Below, piece after piece: positions 15,705-24,494 of a stretch of 64,000 nt of DNA. Each line of letters starts with the position of its first letter. Within the stretch, counting starts at the first letter, position 1. Source of the DNA: Cedecea sp000277545 (GTDB lineage Bacteria > Pseudomonadota > Gammaproteobacteria > Enterobacterales > Enterobacteriaceae); the NCBI GenBank assembly GCA_050847315.1, contig CP193791.1; one strand, given 5' to 3'. The notes below the pieces were generated by a model. That model was not told the origin of the DNA, made no database searches, and was given only the letters and a program-made list of their open reading frames with translations. Made by a program: the position numbers and the translations under genes.

Positions 15705-16358
15705 TTATCCGCTAAACGTCATTTCAGCCACCCATTCGGCTTCGGGCTGCTGGTACAGCGCCCAGAACGTATCGGCCACGCCGGTGGCCTCGGCGGAGTC
15801 CGGCTCAATCAGCGCTGCTACCGTGACGGATCCTACGTGTACGCCATGCGCTCTGGCATATGGGAAGAGCCCCAGCGTCAGGGCGCGAACGCCTGCTTTG
15901 CCAATGCTGATCGAGATGTATTCCGGGTTAGGGTGCACTCCCCAGCCGCCACCGGTGAACAACAGGGCGCCACGTCCGCGGGCAAACATAGTTTTCAATG
16001 CGGCCTGGGAGGCAGCCAGCGCCCCGCCGATATTGACCGCAAGGTCGGTGTTAAAGGTGGCGATCTGCTGGTCGAGCACTGACCCCGGGTGCAGATGTGC
16101 CGCGTTGTAGTGCACCGCGTCGAGGGTGCCGAATTCGGTCTCAGTCTCCTGTATTAAAGCTGCAACGGCATTGGCATCGGCGGCATCGACAACCTTAGCG
16201 TGCGCCTGGAAGCCTTTGCTGGCGAGGTGCGCCGCAAGTTCGCCAAGTTTCGATGCATTCCTTGCGGCTAAAATCACCACAAAACCTTCACGGGCGAAGC
16301 GTTCCGCCGTGGCATAGCCGATCCCCGGCCCGGCCCCAATGCTAAGAAAAGTTTTCAT
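15705..16358 (-). CDS. Short-chain dehydrogenase/reductase-like protein with atypical active site
   Basis: The protein has 217 residues from ATG 16358; an in-frame ATG at 16361 sits closer to GAGGAG than is usual. The Rossmann start GAGPGIGYATAERFA and an ARN cofactor motif identify the SDR superfamily. Two landmarks are altered: NNAG is replaced by YNAAH, and the YxxxK catalytic pair is not in register (ISISIGKAG, with isoleucine four residues before the lysine). It may be a reductase with changed chemistry or a non-catalytic SDR. It is divergent from the LysR gene next door, which probably regulates it. It sits between the CDI array and yciA, where E. coli has tonB. Confidence 0.8.
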   Translation of the reverse strand: MKTFLSIGAGPGIGYATAERFAREGFVVILAARNASKLGELAAHLASKGFQAHAKVVDAADANAVAALIQETETEFGTLDAVHYNAAHLHPGSVLDQQIATFNTDLAVNIGGALAASQAALKTMFARGRGALLFTGGGWGVHPNPEYISISIGKAGVRALTLGLFPYARAHGVHVGSVTVAALIEPDSAEATGVADTFWALYQQPEAEWVAEMTFSG

Positions 16359-16393
16359 CATTTACTCCTCAATAAGTTCGCGAGCACTGTATC

Positions 16394-16411
16394 ATCTGCA
16401 TAAATGTAGAT
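16394..16411. promoter_or_regulatory. Candidate LysR-type operator between SDR and lysR genes
   Basis: ATCTGCATAAATGTAGAT is an imperfect inverted repeat (7 of 9 pairs) with a T-N11-A core. It lies in the 78-bp divergent spacer between the SDR and LysR genes, where a LysR regulator usually binds. Confidence 0.45.
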
Positions 16412-16436
16412 AATCCATCAATGGGGCAATTGCTTA

Positions 16437-17363
16437 ATGCAAAATATGCAGGAATTCAGCGAACATCTTAAAATTGACGAGCTGGCCGCCTTTGCCGCGG
16501 TGGTGGAAAACAACGGTTTTGCCGGAGCCGCGCGCGTGCTGGACCGTAACGCTACCGTGATATCCAGAAGAATTCAGCACCTTGAATCCCGGTTGGGTAC
16601 CCGGCTGCTGGCTCGTTCCACGCGTCATGTTGCGCTGACCGAGGCCGGGGAGCTTTTTTACCGCCGCGTGCGGGGCATCCTGGATGAATTACACAATGCT
16701 CAGCTGGAAGTCAGTGAATTTACGGCTGCTCCGGTTGGAAACCTTAAAATTTCTCTGCCGCTGACCTTTGGCCGACGCTGGATTACCCCCAAACTGTCGG
16801 CCTTTTTAGCCGAGTATCCCGGCATTCACCTGGACGTCAGGTTTACCGACAGGCTGGTGGATCTGGTGGCCGAGGGCTACGATGTGGCCATCCGCGTCGG
16901 GCGTCTGACCGACAGCGCGTTGATTGCCCGCACGCTGGGGCAGTTTGAATACCAGCTTGTCGCTTCCCCGGCCTGGCTGGGACAGCGCGAGATCGCTTCC
17001 CCCGCGGACCTCAGCGAGCATCATTGCCTGGGGCTGGTGAGTCATGCCAGCTGGCCAGACTGGATTCTGGTGAACGGCGACAGCAAAGCCACCGTGAGAA
17101 TTAAGGGCCCGCTGCAGACGGACAATTCAGAAGCCCTGTTGCAGGCGGCGGTGGATGGGGTGGGGATTGCCCTGGTGCCCGACTGGCTTATCACGACCGA
17201 GCTTGCTTGTGGGCAACTGGTTCGGGTGTTGCCGGCCTGGAAAGGCCAGGATCGGGGCGGCGTCTACGGCATTATGCCGCCGGGTAGATTGATTCCGGCC
17301 AAAACGCGCCTGTTTATTGATTATCTTCTGCAGAAAATGGGGGAAAAGCGGTCGGTCGCGTGA
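16437..17363 (+). CDS. LysR-family transcriptional regulator
   Basis: This 308-residue protein is a normal LysR size. Residues about 12-70 form the winged helix-turn-helix (LAAFAAVVENNGFAGAAR, VISRRIQHLESRLGTRLL, STRHVALTEAG). The remainder is a periplasmic-binding-like effector domain (GNLKISLPLTFGRRWITP). The sequence is of the CrgA/DmlR-like group often adjacent to single redox genes. It probably controls the divergent SDR gene and itself. The effector is unknown. A second ATG at 16446 is a possible start; neither has a strong ribosome-binding site. Confidence 0.9.
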   Translation: MQNMQEFSEHLKIDELAAFAAVVENNGFAGAARVLDRNATVISRRIQHLESRLGTRLLARSTRHVALTEAGELFYRRVRGILDELHNAQLEVSEFTAAPVGNLKISLPLTFGRRWITPKLSAFLAEYPGIHLDVRFTDRLVDLVAEGYDVAIRVGRLTDSALIARTLGQFEYQLVASPAWLGQREIASPADLSEHHCLGLVSHASWPDWILVNGDSKATVRIKGPLQTDNSEALLQAAVDGVGIALVPDWLITTELACGQLVRVLPAWKGQDRGGVYGIMPPGRLIPAKTRLFIDYLLQKMGEKRSVA

Positions 17364-17375
17364 AGGGAAAATAAA

Positions 17376-17396
17376 CTGCCCGGCGTAACCGGGCAG
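17376..17396 (-). terminator. Terminator between lysR and yciA (convergent)
   Basis: The perfect stem CTGCCCGG / CCGGGCAG is followed, on the minus strand, by a T-rich tract (TTTATTTT), so it mainly serves yciA. Confidence 0.7.
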
Positions 17397-17401
17397 GAGA
17401 G

Positions 17402-17797
17402 TTACTCGGCTTGAGGTATCGCGCGAGGCTTGCCTTCTTTATCCACGGCGACATAGATAAATATCGCCTCGGTGGCTTTGTAGCGCTGGCCGATAGGCTC
17501 GGAAGAGACCTTTTTCACCCAGACTTCCACGTTGATGGTGATGGACGTTGTCCCGCGCTTAACGCAGCGGGCGTAACAGCACACTACGTCTCCCACTGCC
17601 ACTGGCTTCAGGAAAGTCATGCCGTCCACACGCACGGTCACGACGCGGCCATGAGCGATTTCTTTGGCCTGAATGGCGCCGCCCATGTCCATCTGCGACA
17701 TCAGCCAGCCGCCAAAAATATCGCCGTTGGCGTTGGTGTCCGCTGGCATCGCCAGAGTGCGCAGCACTAATTCACCTTGCGGTAATTCGTTCGGCAT
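17402..17797 (-). CDS. yciA: Acyl-CoA thioesterase YciA
   Basis: This 131-residue hotdog-fold thioesterase hydrolyses a broad range of acyl-CoAs in the cytoplasm. The N-terminal part has TNANGDIFGGWLMSQMDMGG, the active-site helix region with the catalytic Asp; RVDGMTFLKPVAVGD follows in the next strands. Its start overlaps the yciB stop by one base, and yciC-yciB-yciA read leftward as in E. coli. A short copy of its interior lies in the CDI array at 12017-12103. Confidence 0.96.
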   Translation of the reverse strand: MPNELPQGELVLRTLAMPADTNANGDIFGGWLMSQMDMGGAIQAKEIAHGRVVTVRVDGMTFLKPVAVGDVVCCYARCVKRGTTSITINVEVWVKKVSSEPIGQRYKATEAIFIYVAVDKEGKPRAIPQAE

Positions 17798-18333
17798 TAC
17801 TGCTCTTCCTTTGGCATATGACGGTAGATGTAGACGCCGCTCAGCAGGGTAAAGACCAGGGTGATGGCGGTCAGCCCGAACACTTTAAAGTTAATCCAGA
17901 TACTTTCCGGGAGCCAGAACGCCACGTAAATATTCAATAAACCACAGGCGATGAAGAACAGCGCCCAGGCGATATTCAGGCGAAACCACACTTCGGTTGG
18001 CAAAGTGATTTCTTTGCCCAGCATGCTCTGAATCAGCAGCTTGTTCATGCCGAACTGCATCACCAGCAGCGCCGCCGCAAACAGGCCGTAAATCAGCGTG
18101 ACTTTCCACTTAATGAATTCCGCGTTGTGGAAGTAAATGGTCAGGCCGCCAAAGACGGCAACCATCACGAAGGTGACCAGCGTGGTCTTTTCCACCTTGC
18201 GGTACTTGACCCAGCTATAAACCAGCGCGAGGGCGGTGGCGATGATCAGCGCCCAGGTGCCGACAAAAATGTCGTACATCTTATAAAAAGCAAAGAAGAC
18301 AATCAGGGGCAGGAAGTCGAGAAACTGCTTCAT
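17797..18333 (-). CDS. yciB: Inner membrane protein YciB (septation protein A family)
   Basis: The protein is 178 residues with five hydrophobic helices (from LPLIVFFAFYKMYDIF at the start to VFGLTAITLVFTLLSGVYIY near the end). YciB/IspZ-family proteins sit in the inner membrane. In E. coli YciB affects envelope integrity and cell elongation and is linked to phospholipid and peptidoglycan machinery, while the Shigella orthologue IspA is needed for septation and intracellular spread. It overlaps yciA by one base and lies 59 bp after yciC in the same direction. Confidence 0.95.
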   Translation of the reverse strand: MKQFLDFLPLIVFFAFYKMYDIFVGTWALIIATALALVYSWVKYRKVEKTTLVTFVMVAVFGGLTIYFHNAEFIKWKVTLIYGLFAAALLVMQFGMNKLLIQSMLGKEITLPTEVWFRLNIAWALFFIACGLLNIYVAFWLPESIWINFKVFGLTAITLVFTLLSGVYIYRHMPKEEQ

Positions 18334-18392
18334 AATCTGTTCCGTAAAGAGGTGACTCCTGACTATAACGCGCGGTCAGGAGTCGGGGAAGG

Positions 18393-19136
18393 TTATTGAC
18401 GTATCAACATGTACAGGCGGAATAAGTAGATCAGCAGCACGGCTGAAATCAGGTTGCTTATGGTATTCGCAATCACGGCCCCGGCCTCCGGCGACAGCGC
18501 GGCAAAGCTGGATGCCAGCAGCAGTAACGCCGTTTTGGCCGCCAGCCAGGCGACGACCGCAGGGGCAACAAGGCGCATGTTCGCCCACACAAGGCGCAGG
18601 CTGCTGCGCATAGAGCGGAAAATCCCAATTTTATCCTGCACCAGCATTACCGGGGCAAGCGACAGCAGGATTGCCAGCAGCACGCCGGGCACAACCACAA
18701 GCATAATGCCGATTTGCACCAGCAGCGTGGTCAGGAAGATCAGAATGAACATTTTTGGCAGCACGGGCGCAGAGGCACCAATCGCGCGCAGGGCGCTAAC
18801 GCGCTGGCCTGCAGAAACGATTTGCATCAGCACCATCATGCTGGCCGCCAGAATAGCGTTGCCAATCAGGCCCGAAAACGTGGAGGCCGCAGACGCTTTC
18901 AGTAACACTTGCTGCTGTTCCAGCGACATATTCTGCACTAAATCAAACAGCCCGACGCTGCCCGCCAGGTTATCTCCCTCACTCAGAATCGCCATTTGTT
19001 CTTCGCTGGGCGAGAACGCGCGGCCAATAATCACCGAAATTAAGGCGCAAAGTAACGCAATCAGCAATATGGTAACAAACTGATTACGCAAAAAATTCCC
19101 CGTGTCACGGTATACGGAACCTGCCGTGATAGACAT
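18393..19136 (-). CDS. yciC: Inner membrane protein YciC (UPF0259)
   Basis: A 247-residue membrane protein has about six hydrophobic segments, including FVTILLIALLCALISVIIG, IGIMLVVVPGVLLAILLSL and VIANTISNLISAVLLIYLF. E. coli YciC has the same size and the same gene order (yciA-yciB-yciC). It has been linked genetically to the outer-membrane phospholipid balance controlled by YciB and DcrB; the molecular role is unsettled. ATG 19136 is preceded by AAGGAGA, a strong ribosome-binding site. Confidence 0.94.
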   Translation of the reverse strand: MSITAGSVYRDTGNFLRNQFVTILLIALLCALISVIIGRAFSPSEEQMAILSEGDNLAGSVGLFDLVQNMSLEQQQVLLKASAASTFSGLIGNAILAASMMVLMQIVSAGQRVSALRAIGASAPVLPKMFILIFLTTLLVQIGIMLVVVPGVLLAILLSLAPVMLVQDKIGIFRSMRSSLRLVWANMRLVAPAVVAWLAAKTALLLLASSFAALSPEAGAVIANTISNLISAVLLIYLFRLYMLIRQ

Positions 19137-19164
19137 GCACTCTCCTTGATGTTGCTAGCGGTTA

Positions 19165-19575
19165 TCAATCTGGGGGCAATTGTACCCTGGATGAGGCTGC
19201 CGTGGCACCACAAAGACTTTCTATAAGCGGTTGAATAGCGTCAGTTCCGTACAGCGGCACCAGGCCGTAGCGGGCTCGTGCCCGGTTGCAGGCATCGTGG
19301 GTGACGCCGTCTTCCCCGGACATCGCAAACTCGCGGCACGGCGAAGGGCGATTTTCATAAATGCTGCATCTGACCCGCTGACCTGGCTCGCCCTCCAGCG
19401 CCACGCAGCGGCTGTTGCGCTGGTTAGTGCCGCTCATGCAGCGCAGAAAGGGGGTAACCGGCTCGGTTAAATGTGAAGGGACCAGGCCGCCGGCGTCGTC
19501 GGCTTCAGCCCAGTAGAAAGAGACACGAAAGTAAGCACAACAGGCACCACAAGTCATACAAGGGTTATCGCTCAT
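19165..19575 (-). CDS. YkgJ-family cysteine cluster protein
   Basis: The protein is 136 residues from ATG 19575 (an upstream in-frame TTG at 19608 is less likely). It begins MSDNPCMTCGACCAYFRVSF and has further cysteines in FLRCMSGTN, RCVALEG, RVRCSIYENRPSPCREF and HDACNRAR. This CxxCxxCC plus C...C pattern defines the YkgJ/UPF0153 zinc- or iron-sulphur-binding family of unknown function. It is co-directional with yciC 28 bp downstream and may be cotranscribed. E. coli lacks a gene here. Confidence 0.85.
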   Translation of the reverse strand: MSDNPCMTCGACCAYFRVSFYWAEADDAGGLVPSHLTEPVTPFLRCMSGTNQRNSRCVALEGEPGQRVRCSIYENRPSPCREFAMSGEDGVTHDACNRARARYGLVPLYGTDAIQPLIESLCGATAASSRVQLPPD

Positions 19576-19781
19576 CTTGCACCTGCAACTTCTGATTTCA
19601 CGTTTCAACGGTTGAGGAGAACACCCAAATTAGCCAGAGCAGGTCTTTTTGCAAGAGGCGGATGGGGAAGAATTTTCAGGATGTGATTATTCACAAAGTT
19701 GATCTGGTTTCGGTTTGTTGTTTTTCACCGCGCTACCAAAAATTAATCCAGATCATTGAATGTTAAATTAGAGGATAAAGT

Positions 19782-19800
19782 GTGATCGGTGTTAGATCAC
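19782..19800. promoter_or_regulatory. Palindrome upstream of ompW
   Basis: GTGATC (19782-19787) and GATCAC (19795-19800) form a perfect 6-bp inverted repeat separated by 7 bases, 61 bp before the ompW start. The spacing is too long for a standard CRP or FNR site. The rest of the 285-bp intergenic region (19576-19860) shows nothing I can name. Confidence 0.3.
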
Positions 19801-19860
19801 TTTGTACTTCTTTCTGAGTATATTCAGCCCGCTGTTAAAAACCATAACAAGGGAAGGGCT

Positions 19861-20493
19861 ATGAAAAAACTCACACTGGCATTACTGGCGATGGGATGTC
19901 TGTCCGGTGCGGCGTCGGCGCATCAGGCGGGGGAATTCTTTATGCGCGCGGGTACCGCGACGGTTCGACCCACCGCGGGCTCGGATGACGTGCTCAAAAT
20001 GGGCGGCTTTAAAGTTGATAACAATACGCAGCTGGGGCTGACCTTCGACTATATGGTCACCGATAACATCGGGATTGAGCTGCTGGCGGCGACGCCGTTC
20101 CGTCACAAGGTCGGGCTTGGGCCAACCGGCGATCTTGCCACCGTGCACCAGCTGCCACCTACGCTGATGGCGCAGTGGTACTTTGGCGATGCGGGTAGCA
20201 AAGTGCGGCCTTACGTGGGCGTCGGCGTAAACTACACCACTTTCTTTGATGCAAGCTTCAACGACACCGGCAAAAGCGCGGGCCTGAGCGATCTGAAAGT
20301 GAAAGATTCGTGGGGCGCTGCGGGTCAGGTCGGGCTGGATTATCTGGTGAACGAAGACTGGCTGCTGAACATGTCCGTCTGGTATATGGACATCGACACC
20401 ACGGTGAAATTTAAAGCAGGGGAAGACCAGCAGAGCATCAAGACGCGCATCGACCCGTGGGTGTTTATGTTCTCTGCGGGCTACCGTTTTTAA
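19861..20493 (+). CDS. ompW: Outer membrane protein OmpW
   Basis: The protein is 210 residues with a clear signal peptide (MKKLTLALLAMGCLSGAASA, cut before HQAGEF) and an 8-stranded beta-barrel ending in the outer-membrane signature YRF. OmpW forms a narrow hydrophobic channel and is a colicin S4 receptor in E. coli. Internal features include DNIGIELLAATPFRHKV and RPYVGVGVNYTTFF. AGGGAAGGG before ATG 19861 decides the start. A terminator follows at 20509. The gene lies opposite yciC as in E. coli, but yciE, yciF and yciG are missing between it and trpA. Confidence 0.97.
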   Translation: MKKLTLALLAMGCLSGAASAHQAGEFFMRAGTATVRPTAGSDDVLKMGGFKVDNNTQLGLTFDYMVTDNIGIELLAATPFRHKVGLGPTGDLATVHQLPPTLMAQWYFGDAGSKVRPYVGVGVNYTTFFDASFNDTGKSAGLSDLKVKDSWGAAGQVGLDYLVNEDWLLNMSVWYMDIDTTVKFKAGEDQQSIKTRIDPWVFMFSAGYRF

Positions 20494-20508
20494 GTCTCTC
20501 TTCATCGG

Positions 20509-20541
20509 AAGAAACTGGCTGTTTAATGGCCAGTTTCTTTG
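20509..20541 (+). terminator. ompW terminator
   Basis: The stem AAGAAACTGGC / GCCAGTTTCTT has a short loop, 16 bases after the stop codon. Confidence 0.75.
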
Positions 20542-20621
20542 AGTGCGTACATTAAATTTCAATTAGTCATATTCTGAAACGAGATGCTATTATTCCCCGT
20601 CTTCTTTTAATGGGTAGAAAA

Positions 20622-21047
20622 ATGGCATATATCGACTCCAACTTAATTGGCAATGAAGAAGTTTTATATCGTGGGCAGGTGACTCTGTGGGCATGGCTGC
20701 CCTGGATCCTTTGGGGAATCATTTTAGGGTTCATGACCATCGTTGGTTTTATCCTGATTCCATTGGGGTATTTTGTTGTACGCTCCAATGAAGCGGCTAT
20801 TACTAATAAGCGACTGATCGCTAAATCGGGCTTAATTAAGCGTGATACCGTTGAAATCCCGATTAAGAAAATATCCAGCCTTCAGGTTCGACAAGGGATT
20901 ATTGGTCGCATGCTGGGTTATGGTTCTCTGGTGATCAGTGATTCCGGGGCTGGTCACGCGCCGATTCGTTTTATTAAAGATCCAATGAGATTCAGACAGC
21001 GCTTTTTTGAATATCAGGAAGAGCTGGAAAATAAAGCAGCCAGTTAA
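20622..21047 (+). CDS. PH-domain (YdbS/YdbT-like) inner membrane protein
   Basis: A protein of 141 residues from ATG 20622 (an in-frame ATG at 20610 is an alternative). Two adjacent hydrophobic helices (LWAWLPWILWGIILGFMTIV and FILIPLGYFVV) precede a bacterial PH domain (NEAAITNKRLIAKSGLIKRD, EIPIKKISSLQVRQ, GYGSLVISDSGAG). Proteins of this bPH2 layout are membrane-anchored, of unknown function, in some cases tied to antibiotic or envelope stress. It is convergent with trpA. Confidence 0.88.
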   Translation: MAYIDSNLIGNEEVLYRGQVTLWAWLPWILWGIILGFMTIVGFILIPLGYFVVRSNEAAITNKRLIAKSGLIKRDTVEIPIKKISSLQVRQGIIGRMLGYGSLVISDSGAGHAPIRFIKDPMRFRQRFFEYQEELENKAAS

Positions 21048-21069
21048 CATAACCACAATTTCTGTTAAT

Positions 21070-21115
21070 ACGGCGGCAGGTCGGGGGACTAAACCGGTCG
21101 GCCGCCGTTTTTGTT
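21070..21115 (+). terminator. Terminator between the PH-domain gene and trpA
   Basis: ACGGCGGC (21070-21077) pairs with GCCGCCGT (21101-21108), followed by a T run. It lies between convergent genes; the T run favours the plus strand. Confidence 0.75.
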
Positions 21116-21119
21116 TACC

Positions 21120-21926
21120 TTAACCCCGCGTGGCGGCTTTCATGTTCTGCACGAACTGTTTCAGTTCGCTGAGCATTACTTCAGGCTGTGCCAGGTTCTT
21201 TTCGATGATTTTCACCACCGCAGAACCTGAAATCGCGCCTGCAGCACCGGCGGCAATGGCATCGCGTACCTGAGACGGTTCGGAAATACCAAAGCCTTGC
21301 AGAGGCGGCGCGGCCTGATACTCACCCAGTTTCTCAATTAAATGATGCAGCGGAAGCTGAGCGCGCGTTTCGGTGCCGGTAACGCCTGCACGGGAAAGCA
21401 GGTAAGTGTAACCCCGGCCATGAGCCGAAATTTCGCGCAGCAGCGTTTCGTCGGCGTTTGGCGGGCAGATGAAAATAGGCGCAACGTTGTGGCGCATTGC
21501 GGCATGGCGGAATTCAGCGGACTCTTCCACCGGCACGTCGGCAACCAACACAGAATCCACGCCCACTTTGGCGCACAGCGCATAAAATTCGTCGATGCCA
21601 CGGTTAAAGACCAGGTTGGCATACATCAGCAGACCAATCGGGATCTCCGGGTATTTTTGGCGGATCGTCGCCAGCATTTCAAAGCACTGGGTTGGCGTCA
21701 CGTCAGAGGCAAAAGCCCGCAGCGCCGCGCCCTGGATGGTTGGGCCATCCGCCAGCGGATCGGAGAACGGAATGCCCAGTTCGAGCGCATCCGCGCCGCC
21801 TTCAACCAGCGCATCAATAATTTTCAGCGAAAGCTCAGGGTTTGGGTCGCCCAGCGTCACAAAGGGAACGAATGCGCCTTCCTTGCGGGCCTGCAGCTGT
21901 TCAAACAGATGATGATAACGTTCCAT
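21120..21926 (-). CDS. trpA: Tryptophan synthase alpha subunit
   Basis: The protein has 268 residues, as in E. coli. It cleaves indole-3-glycerol phosphate to indole and glyceraldehyde 3-phosphate; indole is channelled to TrpB in an alpha2beta2 complex. The catalytic glutamate lies in FVPFVTLGDPNPE...LELGIPFSDPLADGP and the catalytic aspartate in this second motif. The phosphate-binding loops GFGISEPSQV and GAISGSAVV are intact. It is the last gene of the trp operon, overlapping trpB by one base. Confidence 0.98.
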   Translation of the reverse strand: MERYHHLFEQLQARKEGAFVPFVTLGDPNPELSLKIIDALVEGGADALELGIPFSDPLADGPTIQGAALRAFASDVTPTQCFEMLATIRQKYPEIPIGLLMYANLVFNRGIDEFYALCAKVGVDSVLVADVPVEESAEFRHAAMRHNVAPIFICPPNADETLLREISAHGRGYTYLLSRAGVTGTETRAQLPLHHLIEKLGEYQAAPPLQGFGISEPSQVRDAIAAGAAGAISGSAVVKIIEKNLAQPEVMLSELKQFVQNMKAATRG

Positions 21927-23116
21927 TACATTTCCCCTCGTGCTTTCAGAATATCGTGGACGGTGAAGATGTCTTTGTCGCCGCGGCCAGAGAGGTTCAC
22001 TACCAACAGCTGCTCTTTTTCAGGGTTCTCACGCATTATTTTTAAGGCATGGGCGAGGGCGTGGGAGGACTCCAGCGCGGGAATAATCCCTTCGCTGCGG
22101 CACAGCGCTTTAAAGGCATCCAGCGCTTCGTCATCGGTAATAGAGACGTAATCGGCGCGGCCGGTGCTGTTCAGGTACGCGTGCTGCGGCCCCACGGACG
22201 GGAAGTCCAGCCCGGCAGAAATAGAGTAAGACTCTTCGATTTGCCCTTCGTCGGTTTGCATCATTGGCGACTTCATACCGAAGTAGATCCCCACGCGGCC
22301 GTGTTTCAGCGGTGCCCCGTGTTCTCCGGTTTCGATCCCGTGCCCGGCTGGCTCAACGCCAATCAGGCCCACGCTGGTTTCATCGATAAAGTCGGCAAAC
22401 ATACCGATGGCGTTGGAGCCACCGCCCACGCAGGCGATTACCGCGTCAGGCAGGCGACCTTCTTTTTCCAGAATCTGCGCTTTGGTTTCTTCGCCGATCA
22501 TGCGCTGGAATTCACGCACGATGGTCGGGAACGGGTGCGGACCTGCGGCGGTGCCGAGCATGTAGTGCGCGGTTTCATAGCTTGCAGACCAGTCGCGCAG
22601 CGCCTCGTTACAGGCATCTTTCAGGGTGGATGAGCCGCTGTGCACCGGAATGACTTCGGCCCCCATCAGGCGCATACGGAAGACGTTTGGCGACTGGCGC
22701 TCGACGTCTTTGGCTCCCATATAAATACGGCATTTCAGGCCGAGCAGGGCGCTGGCGAGGGCAGAAGCTACGCCGTGCTGACCCGCGCCGGTTTCGGCGA
22801 TGATTTCGGTTTTGCCCATACGCTTGGCAAGCAGCGCCTGGCCCAGCACCTGGTTAGTTTTGTGCGCGCCGCCGTGAAGCAGATCTTCACGCTTGAGGTA
22901 CAGGGTGGTGTTGGTGCCTGCGGTGAGATTTTTGCATTTAGTCAGCGCCGTTGGACGGCCCGCGTAGTTCTTCAGCAGGTCGGTAAACTCCGCCTGGAAC
23001 TCAGCGTCACTTTGCGCCGCCACAAAAGCTTCTTCGAGCTGGCGCAAAGCAGGCATCAGGATCTGCGGCACGTACATCCCGCCAAATTCACCAAAATAAG
23101 GGTTCAGTAAAGTCAT
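21926..23116 (-). CDS. trpB: Tryptophan synthase beta subunit
   Basis: A 396-residue PLP enzyme that condenses indole with serine to give tryptophan. The PLP lysine lies in REDLLHGGAHKTNQVLGQAL, and the phosphate-binding loop is CVGGGSNAIGMF. Length and sequence match the enterobacterial enzyme throughout. It follows trpCF by 12 bp. Confidence 0.98.
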   Translation of the reverse strand: MTLLNPYFGEFGGMYVPQILMPALRQLEEAFVAAQSDAEFQAEFTDLLKNYAGRPTALTKCKNLTAGTNTTLYLKREDLLHGGAHKTNQVLGQALLAKRMGKTEIIAETGAGQHGVASALASALLGLKCRIYMGAKDVERQSPNVFRMRLMGAEVIPVHSGSSTLKDACNEALRDWSASYETAHYMLGTAAGPHPFPTIVREFQRMIGEETKAQILEKEGRLPDAVIACVGGGSNAIGMFADFIDETSVGLIGVEPAGHGIETGEHGAPLKHGRVGIYFGMKSPMMQTDEGQIEESYSISAGLDFPSVGPQHAYLNSTGRADYVSITDDEALDAFKALCRSEGIIPALESSHALAHALKIMRENPEKEQLLVVNLSGRGDKDIFTVHDILKARGEM

Positions 23117-23128
23117 GGTATCTCTTCC

Positions 23129-24490
23129 TTAGTAAGCCCGCAGGGTCCGGAAGACCGCAGCCAGCTTGTTAGCATCTTTTATTCCCGGCGCACTTTCCAC
23201 GCCAGAGTTGAAATCCAGTCCCGCGCAGCCGGCTTTAGCCGCTTCCACGCAGTTATCCGCTCCGAGGCCGCCCGCCAGAATCACGTTGTCCAGCTTTTGT
23301 CCGGCTAACAGTCGCCAGTCAAAGCTTTGCCCGGTGCCGCCCTGGCCGTTATCGAACACGTATTTGTCAACGTGCTGCAGATTCCGCTCAGGAAGCGTGT
23401 CGGCCACGCTCAACGCTTTCCAGATTTGTGTTTTCTCCGGCAGCAGCGCTCGCAGCTCAGTAATGTATGCCTGGGTTTCAGCGCCGTGAAGCTGGACTGC
23501 GCTCAGTGAGAACGTCTCTACTTTCTGCACAACTTCTGTTATCGGCGTATTTCTGAATACACCCACGTAGCGAAGCGGGGCGGAGGCAATTACTGCGGCG
23601 GCTTTCTCATCGCTGACAAAACGCGGCGAAGTCGGGACGAAGATCAGGCCACCGTAAATAGCTCCGGCTTCCTGAGCCGCACGAGCATCTTCCCCCCGCG
23701 TCAGGCCGCAGACTTTATTCTCCCCAAGCAACACGCGGCGTACCGCGGCGCTCAGGTCATCCTCGCTCATCAGCGCGGAGCCAATCAGGAATCCGTTGGC
23801 GAAGTGGCTGAGTTCACGAACCTGAGCGTAATGATTAATGCCCGATTCGCTGATTACCGTGACGCCGTGGGTCAGACGCGGGGCCAGCTGGCGAGTGCGG
23901 TCCAGGTCAATGGACAGATCGCGCAGGTCGCGGTTGTTGATGCCGACCACTTTGGCCCCGAGCGCGATGGCGCGCTCCAGCTCTTCTTCGTTGCTAACTT
24001 CGGTCAGCACGCCCATGTTCAGGCTGTGGGCCACGGCGGCCAGCTGGCGATACTGTTCATCGTCCAGCACCGAGAGCATCAGCAGGCAGGCGTCCGCCTG
24101 GTAAAAGCGCGCCAGATGAATCTGGTAGGCGTCGATAATAAAGTCTTTGCAAAGCACCGGCTGGCTGACAATCCCGCTGACGATCGGCAGAAAATCGAAG
24201 CTGCCCTGGAAGTATTTCTCGTCGGTCAGCACCGACACGGCAGAGGCATAATGCTTATAAACACCGGCGATATGAGCCGGGTCGAAGTCATCGCGGATCG
24301 TCCCTTTGGACGGGGATGCCTTTTTGCATTCAAGAATAAAGACGGTGCGGGCCCCCTGCAGCGCGTCATAGAAGTTCCGCGTGGCGGGCACAATCTCATT
24401 CTGGAAGCTCGCCAGCGGCTGCTGCTGTTTGCGGGCTTCGACCCACAGCGCTTTGTCAGCCACGATGCGGTTTAAAACGGTCTCCTGCAT
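23129..24490 (-). CDS. trpC: Bifunctional indole-3-glycerol-phosphate synthase / phosphoribosylanthranilate isomerase
   Basis: The fused protein (453 residues) is typical of enterobacteria. Residues about 1-255 are the IGPS domain (ILECKKASPSKGTIR, VLTDEKYFQGSF, GINNRDLRDLSIDL). Residues about 256-453 are the PRAI domain (KVCGLTRGEDARAAQEAGA, VQLHGAET, LDFNSGVES). The ATG at 24490 has AAGGGA directly upstream; earlier in-frame starts lie inside trpD. Four bases separate it from the trpD stop. Confidence 0.97.
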   Translation of the reverse strand: MQETVLNRIVADKALWVEARKQQQPLASFQNEIVPATRNFYDALQGARTVFILECKKASPSKGTIRDDFDPAHIAGVYKHYASAVSVLTDEKYFQGSFDFLPIVSGIVSQPVLCKDFIIDAYQIHLARFYQADACLLMLSVLDDEQYRQLAAVAHSLNMGVLTEVSNEEELERAIALGAKVVGINNRDLRDLSIDLDRTRQLAPRLTHGVTVISESGINHYAQVRELSHFANGFLIGSALMSEDDLSAAVRRVLLGENKVCGLTRGEDARAAQEAGAIYGGLIFVPTSPRFVSDEKAAAVIASAPLRYVGVFRNTPITEVVQKVETFSLSAVQLHGAETQAYITELRALLPEKTQIWKALSVADTLPERNLQHVDKYVFDNGQGGTGQSFDWRLLAGQKLDNVILAGGLGADNCVEAAKAGCAGLDFNSGVESAPGIKDANKLAAVFRTLRAY

Positions 24491-24494
24491 TCCC

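Noticed and set aside
19782..19800. CRP or FNR site upstream of ompW
   Set aside because: The arms GTGATC/GATCAC are perfect but the spacer is wrong for both regulators, so only a palindrome is reported.
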